This document shows positions 59,075 through 64,000 of a stretch of 64,000 nucleotides of DNA, in pieces. Both the position numbers and the translations under genes were made by a program. The stretch spans positions 35,358,164-35,422,163 of the forward strand of contig CM049315.1 in assembly GCA_026874595.1 (NCBI GenBank). Direction: 5' to 3'. The DNA is from Sipunculus nudus. Lineage: Eukaryota > Annelida > Sipuncula > Golfingiida > Sipunculidae. Position 1 is the first letter of the stretch; the number at the start of each line of letters is the position of its first letter. The notes beneath the pieces are model-generated. The model searched no databases. It saw nothing but the letters and a program-made list of their open reading frames with translations, and had not been told where the DNA came from.

Positions 59075-59417
59075 TTAAGCCAAAATAAAAAAAAGTATGG
59101 TTCTCAGGCACTTTTTTTCAGAAATCAATGCGGGCGGGCGTGTTTTTTATATTTATTTTTTTGGTATGTTCCGATAAAAATGTCAAATGATTAGGGAAAA
59201 TCATGAAAATAACAGATTTATAATGCTAACAAGTGAAAGCACTACATAACAAAGGAAGTCGTATGCTTTTTTTCTTCTTGAAAGAAATGTCCGAGCGGCT
59301 GCAGCTCATAATTGGTAAGTTTCTATTAAAAATCAAAATAAAAATTTTTGATTTGTGGGGGTTTAAAATTGATGCGGGCGGTGCCTGAGAACCATACCTT
59401 TTATTTTTTTGGCCTTA
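59075..59417 (-). mobile_element. MITE, copy 3 (both ends intact)
   Basis: Left end TTAAGCCAAAATAAAAAAAA, then GTATGGTTCTCAGGCAC; right end GTGCCTGAGAACCATAC, then TTTTTTGGCCTTA. The two ends pair over roughly 35 bp. Reversed relative to the other two copies. This copy best defines the element. Confidence 0.78.
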
Positions 59418-60032
59418 GGGATGTAGGCTTAATACATTAGATAATTTCATTTGGTGGCATTACTGATAAAAGACTACTCTAGTTAATGTCAAAGAGTGCC
59501 GAAAAAAAAAATCAATCTCTATTTCTTTGCAATAATCGCGTGAGGCGGTAAATCATGTGACTTCAGTGGGTGTCACGTGACAACATCAGGTGCCCCCCGT
59601 GGATAGCGTAATGTGTTGAGACTTGTCTTAATGAGCAAGACTAGACCATCGATTTCAAGCCCTAACCCGAGAGCTCCAGGGAGGCCGAGAGAAATGATCA
59701 ATAGCTCTATGTGAACTAACAGACAATTATTTTAAGGGGGCATTATGGCGTCGATTTGCTGCCTTCCAAACTTGCATCAACGCTGGAAACATGCATCACC
59801 CTCTTACACAATTAGCTATTTCGGAAAATATTGGAAGGGGAAAAAACGCGACTGAGTCATGCCTTATTAGTATTGCTTTCAACATGAACGGATTCCCTGT
59901 GAGAGCTTATGGTTTTCAGCCATTTCACGAATACTGTGCACCCTGTGAATGAATACCACATGGGAGTTATCTCTATTTAAATGAGCTGCACGTATCACTC
60001 CGTCAGAATTTAAATACATCTAACCAGTGGAG

Positions 60033-60085
60033 AGAGAGAGAGAGAGATGGCTAGACAGACGGACGGACAGACAGACAGCTAGACA
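60033..60085 (+). repeat. (GA)n and (GACA)n simple repeat
   Basis: A GAGAGA run of about 16 bases, then GACAGACGGACGGACAGACA and a CAGCTAGACAGG end. Confidence 0.85.
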
Positions 60086-60692
60086 GGGGGAGAAGCGACA
60101 TTTTATAAGGATTCCATTAGGCCACAATAATAACGCGTACTCCAGGCGACTTCATGACACAATGCACTTCAGTCTACATGTAACCAAAATCTAGCGCCCG
60201 AGCATTTAACGCATGCAACATGATAAATAACAAACCTCACAGCTATGTTAGGCTACCGACCTCCAAATCAGCGTTGCGTTGGGAATAGAGGAAACCTGGC
60301 CTATGCAAAAGCCCACAACACAACAAATTCTACCGCTCTTGCACATACACTTTCAGAAAACTGTATACAGATGCCTGTACACAGAGGGTTGTTTGACGGG
60401 TGAATCCCTGCTTGCCGGCATGGAGCACGTGAATACCTCGAAAAAATCGATGGGAGACCCCGGGCAATGCCGGCTGATAATACGTTCCGCAAAAAAGCCA
60501 AAAGAACAAACTAACATTTGCCCGCTGGTTGGTGAATAACGGGTCAGCGCAACCGTGGTGGCTGAATTGGCTAAACAGTCTCGGCCGATTCTGTCTGGCG
60601 TGGCGTCACAGAGCTGATGTATGATTTAAAGAATTCTCGCAATAACATTCTCCACAGAATGTGGGTCTATAGCCTGAGGGCAAACACAGCCT

Positions 60693-60697
<5 letters not shown>

Positions 60698-60730
<33 letters not shown>

Positions 60731-60783
60731 TTAATAATAATTGTAAAACTCATTATAATAATGATAATGATAATAATAATAAC

Positions 60784-60833
<50 letters not shown>

Positions 60834-60834
60834 T
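60698..60834. repeat. (ATA)n then (TTA)n, inverted trinucleotide tract
   Basis: About 30 bp of AAT/ATA units, a degenerate centre, and about 45 bp of ATT/TTA units. The two arms are complementary and could form a hairpin. Confidence 0.9.
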
Positions 60835-61320
60835 ATCATTTGTAGTAGTTGTTGTTGTTCAAAAGATATTTTTTGTGTAAATTCAACTAAAATGTACAGA
60901 ATAACCAGAAAATTAATATATTCTTATTAATATATTCAATTTGAAATGGTATTAATTTAAGTTGGCTGAAATGAAAAAAAAAAACATTTTTTCAAAGAAT
61001 AAAATAAGGATTGATTGCAGTTGAGTGGATTTTTGTTTTATAAATATTCTGAACAAAATGATTGCTGGAGAATAAGGACGACTTAATTAAACCCTTGTCC
61101 AGAAATAATTACTATTTTGGTACGCTTTTTCTTTATATGTAACTGGATTGCTTAAATGGTTATGTTACTAACAAAAATGGACTCATCGGGGAAAAAGCTT
61201 GAGCTCGCTTGGTGCAAGAAAATGAGTGTAATGGAGTAAATAACATAAAATTGTGTTTACATTTGTGAATTACACGCACACACATCAATACGCCCCTACA
61301 CCAATAACCTATGGCTACCC

Positions 61321-61323
<3 letters not shown>

Positions 61324-61353
<30 letters not shown>
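61324..61353. repeat. (AT)n microsatellite
   Basis: About fifteen AT units following CCCCTC. Confidence 0.92.
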
Positions 61354-61357
<4 letters not shown>

Positions 61358-63159
61358 ATTTTAGTTTATATATTAATGTTTTATTAATAAGTCTAACAAT
61401 GGAATTATAAACAACCTTGACCCGCCCCCTTCCTCGTATTTACTTTCATATCAGCCAAATTTTCAAATATTATTCGAGAAGTACTTGTGCTTATAACTTC
61501 CCACAAAAATTAACATTTCTATAAAGGTTATCGTCATTTGACAGAATTTGTTCTTGTTTTAGGGATGAATCCTTATAAACCCTACTTTTTATTTACTAAC
61601 CTCGGAGCACCTTCACATCTGACATGACACATTCTGAAACGAAAACTCCATAAGATATTAAATACCGGTATATAGCTTCTGTAAAAAATGTCATATTAAA
61701 ATCACGTTTTGCATACATGCTAAAATATGATAACATACCCTGACATAGCATTATGCCACTCTGACCATCTATTCATGAAGGCACCAGAATACAGCTCAAG
61801 CAGTGGTAACTCTTCTACTACGCATGCGTAAACTAGTTGTTCTCACTTATACTTTTGGCAAACAAGCGTCAGGTACAGGGATGCTAATGTTCAAAGAGGA
61901 AATGGTTTTGCTCATCAAACATTTAGCAGAATGTTTTCCAAATTTAAATAAATTAAATATACTATTTATTCTCCTAGGCATTTCCAATTTTCCATGTCGC
62001 AAACACTTTTGGTTTAGATGAGTTTTGCCCGTTAACGGGTTTAACATATTTCAGGTATGTTAAATATACATTAAATAAAGTGTTTTCCGACTACAACAAT
62101 ATGATATCTGCCAATATTTCTTTCTCAAACCGTTAAATGGGCTTACCCTTGTTCACAAGTGAAAAATTACTTGCATAGGGCCCAATCAGTGGCACAAACA
62201 TAAACATGTCGCGCATCTCACCAAATCAAGATTTTTCGAGTGACTTCGCAAACACATGTCAAAGCAGTTTTTGATCAGATGTTTAAAGTCAATGCCTATT
62301 AATAATTAATAAGAAAAAAATTCCCATAATGCCTAAAACGTCATTTGCATATCCGCTAAGTATAAACAAGTACGCATAAGACGCGATCTCGTTTCCTTTA
62401 ATTCCATCTTAGACCTAGTGACCTTTGATACGAAGGGCATAGACTGGCCAATTTGCAACTGTTTCGAGTATGAAACACAACACGGGACAGTCGTAAGTAG
62501 GCTACTGCCCTCTCCCGGCAAATTTTAGAACTTCTTCACACAAGTGCAATGAGCCGAGTGAATCATGGACTCTAAGTTAGTATGCGGCCATTATGAAGGT
62601 TCTTTACTCGTTAACACCCATCGAGGCGAGCAATTACATTTTATTGCCTTCTCCAGGAGGATATGCCTTCACTCTGTTCGTGTGTGTGTATGTTCATAAC
62701 ACAATGGTCATGCAACAAAGAATCGATAAGATTTTGGTGAGGATTAGGCACATGATCTGCAATCAGGAACGTCATCAAGGCATATTCATATATGTAGAGT
62801 CACGTATTCAGGAACGGACCACAGTATATGGGCCGAATCAGTGAACGCAAACACGATAATTACATTGCAGGGGAATGCATTGCTAAGAATATATATTTCT
62901 TATTTCGCTATAATTGGTAATATCGCGCTTTTGAATGGCTAAAGAAGCACTTTGTTAACGTGATAGGCCAAAGTGTCACTGACAAATTGTATATATCACT
63001 TTAGTTGGGTCTATTTACAGTTTAATGCGCCAACATTGAAACAAAAGAGTTTTTTTAATGGTCTTTGATAATAGGGCCTACTGAACACAAACTGATTATA
63101 TGGTAATAACATACTAATAACCTCAGAAAATCCGACTTCCGGTAAGTTGTTATTTTCAA

Positions 63160-63370
63160 GATGGCGTCCAAGATGGCTGCCAAGACCCTAAAAATGCACA
63201 TAAATTATATTTTTTTTCATCGCAGGGTTATAATTTTAAAATCTACGACTTTGTTTTGGCCGAGAAGTCCATTGAAACCCACAAAAGCATCGTCACTGGC
63301 AAATCAAAGACGATGGCGGCCAGAACGGCTACAAACACCCTAAAAATGGCCATTAATAATTTATTTTTCA
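63160..63370 (+). repeat. short duplicated phrase, ATGGC(G/T) rich
   Basis: AAGATGGCTGCCAAGACCCT then AAAAATG (63170-63197) recurs as CGATGGCGGCCAGAACGGCT then AAACACCCTAAAAATG (63312-63348). Two diverged copies about 150 bp apart; the 60-codon frame over it is probably chance. Confidence 0.5.
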
Positions 63371-64000
63371 TCCAATAAAGATAATATTGGTATTTACTAA
63401 TTTTAGAGGCAATTTCTGTGTGGACAACGTTTGCCTTCATACAGTTTTCAAAGCTTTTCCGACACCTTCCTTCTGCTTTTTTACCGGATCAAAGTTCATC
63501 ATATTGATATAGCTTAGGAACTCAGGAATTTCCCATCGAGATGACATTACCTGTTTTACCTCGATTATGCGCGCCAGATCTTTTCAGCAAGAGACAAAAG
63601 GGATGTGTCTCGGTCCGATTTGTTTGTTTGCTTACTTTCGTTTTTGTAAAAGAAAACCCTGAATTATCAGAATTTCATTGATAAGGGCAGGGTGGATTAA
63701 GAAATGTTGTTTTGACAGCTAAACCTACCCCAAGGAACCTATCATCATCCTTTGTATTGCCTTTCTAGAAGAAAAAAAAATCCTCCACTAGATGTTAAAA
63801 GTCACAAAACTTCCTATATGATCATGGTGTGGACTAAAAATGTAACATAGGTATCGGAATCGCGAGTGGCTGAAAACTGGAGGATAATCAGTTGATTCAG
63901 TATATACCAAGAATTTTAGCTCTCCTTGTAATCTTCTGTAGATGGTTCATAGCAATTGTTTTATACTGCCTGTGTCCTTGTTGCGGATACGAACTCTACC

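Larger units (their letters stand above)
56326..64000. other. right flank, no gene seen
   Basis: 7.7 kb. It may include the 5'UTR intron of the minus-strand gene. It contains a repeat pair (58370-58890), MITE copy 3, a GA/GACA tract (60033-60080), a trinucleotide inverted tract (60698-60834), an (AT)n tract (61324-61353) and short repeats near 63160-63370. Small open frames here show no recognisable protein. Confidence 0.55.

Noticed and set aside
60617-60880. 87-codon frame with a poly-isoleucine stretch
   Set aside because: It is the translation of the ATA/TTA microsatellite.
63161-63343. 60-codon frame starting MASKMAAKTLK
   Set aside because: Built on a duplicated ATGGC-rich repeat phrase common in bivalve interspersed DNA.

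Overview
The window reads as AT-rich nuclear DNA from a metazoan, most likely a marine bivalve or another lophotrochozoan. The grounds are a widely spaced multi-exon gene with GT-AG introns, a secreted protein of the invertebrate DUF7042-7045 type, microsatellites, and many interspersed repeats of the kind common in bivalve genomes (TCCG-rich repeats, elements starting ATGCCCCCGCC, tRNA-derived SINE-like sequences). No prokaryotic feature is present. Species cannot be told from the sequence alone.

Layout. (1) 674-9482: an almost complete Ty3/Gypsy LTR retrotransposon on the minus strand, with two 369-bp LTRs differing at 3 sites and a 5-bp target duplication (GTGAA). It has a fused gag-protease-RT frame, RNase H and integrase regions broken by one frameshift and two in-frame stops, and an extra 3' ORF in the envelope position coding for a protein with two C2H2 zinc fingers and a coiled coil. 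(2) 10451-44413: thirteen plus-strand exons giving the C-terminal 634 residues of an inositol polyphosphate 4-phosphatase (INPP4), including the CKSAKDR catalytic loop and the conserved C-terminus. All exon phases join without conflict. The N-terminal part lies upstream of the window, so the retrotransposon probably sits antisense in an INPP4 intron. (3) 44414-54187: 3'UTR and intergenic DNA with repeats, long (TA)n tracts and a CpG-dense TACG-rich block. (4) 54188-56269, minus strand: one uninterrupted coding exon for a secreted or membrane-anchored cysteine-rich protein with a ShKT-like six-cysteine module between two DUF7042-7045-type halves; a 3' splice site lies just upstream of its ATG. 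The two host genes are convergent. (5) 56310-64000: intergenic DNA with repeats and no gene I can support.

The introns and spacers hold several repeat families with more than one copy in the window: a ~270-340 bp MITE with ~35-bp terminal inverted repeats (three copies), a ~600-bp repeat (three copies), a nine-copy array of a ~180-bp unit with hairpin ends, a 975-bp non-autonomous element with CAGTGAAACTCC ends in a TA duplication, SINE-like sequences, and two further repeat pairs. Two INPP4 splice donors are directly abutted or overlapped by repeats. No CRISPR, operon or other prokaryote-type system is present; the least familiar item is the zinc-finger 3' ORF of the Gypsy element.
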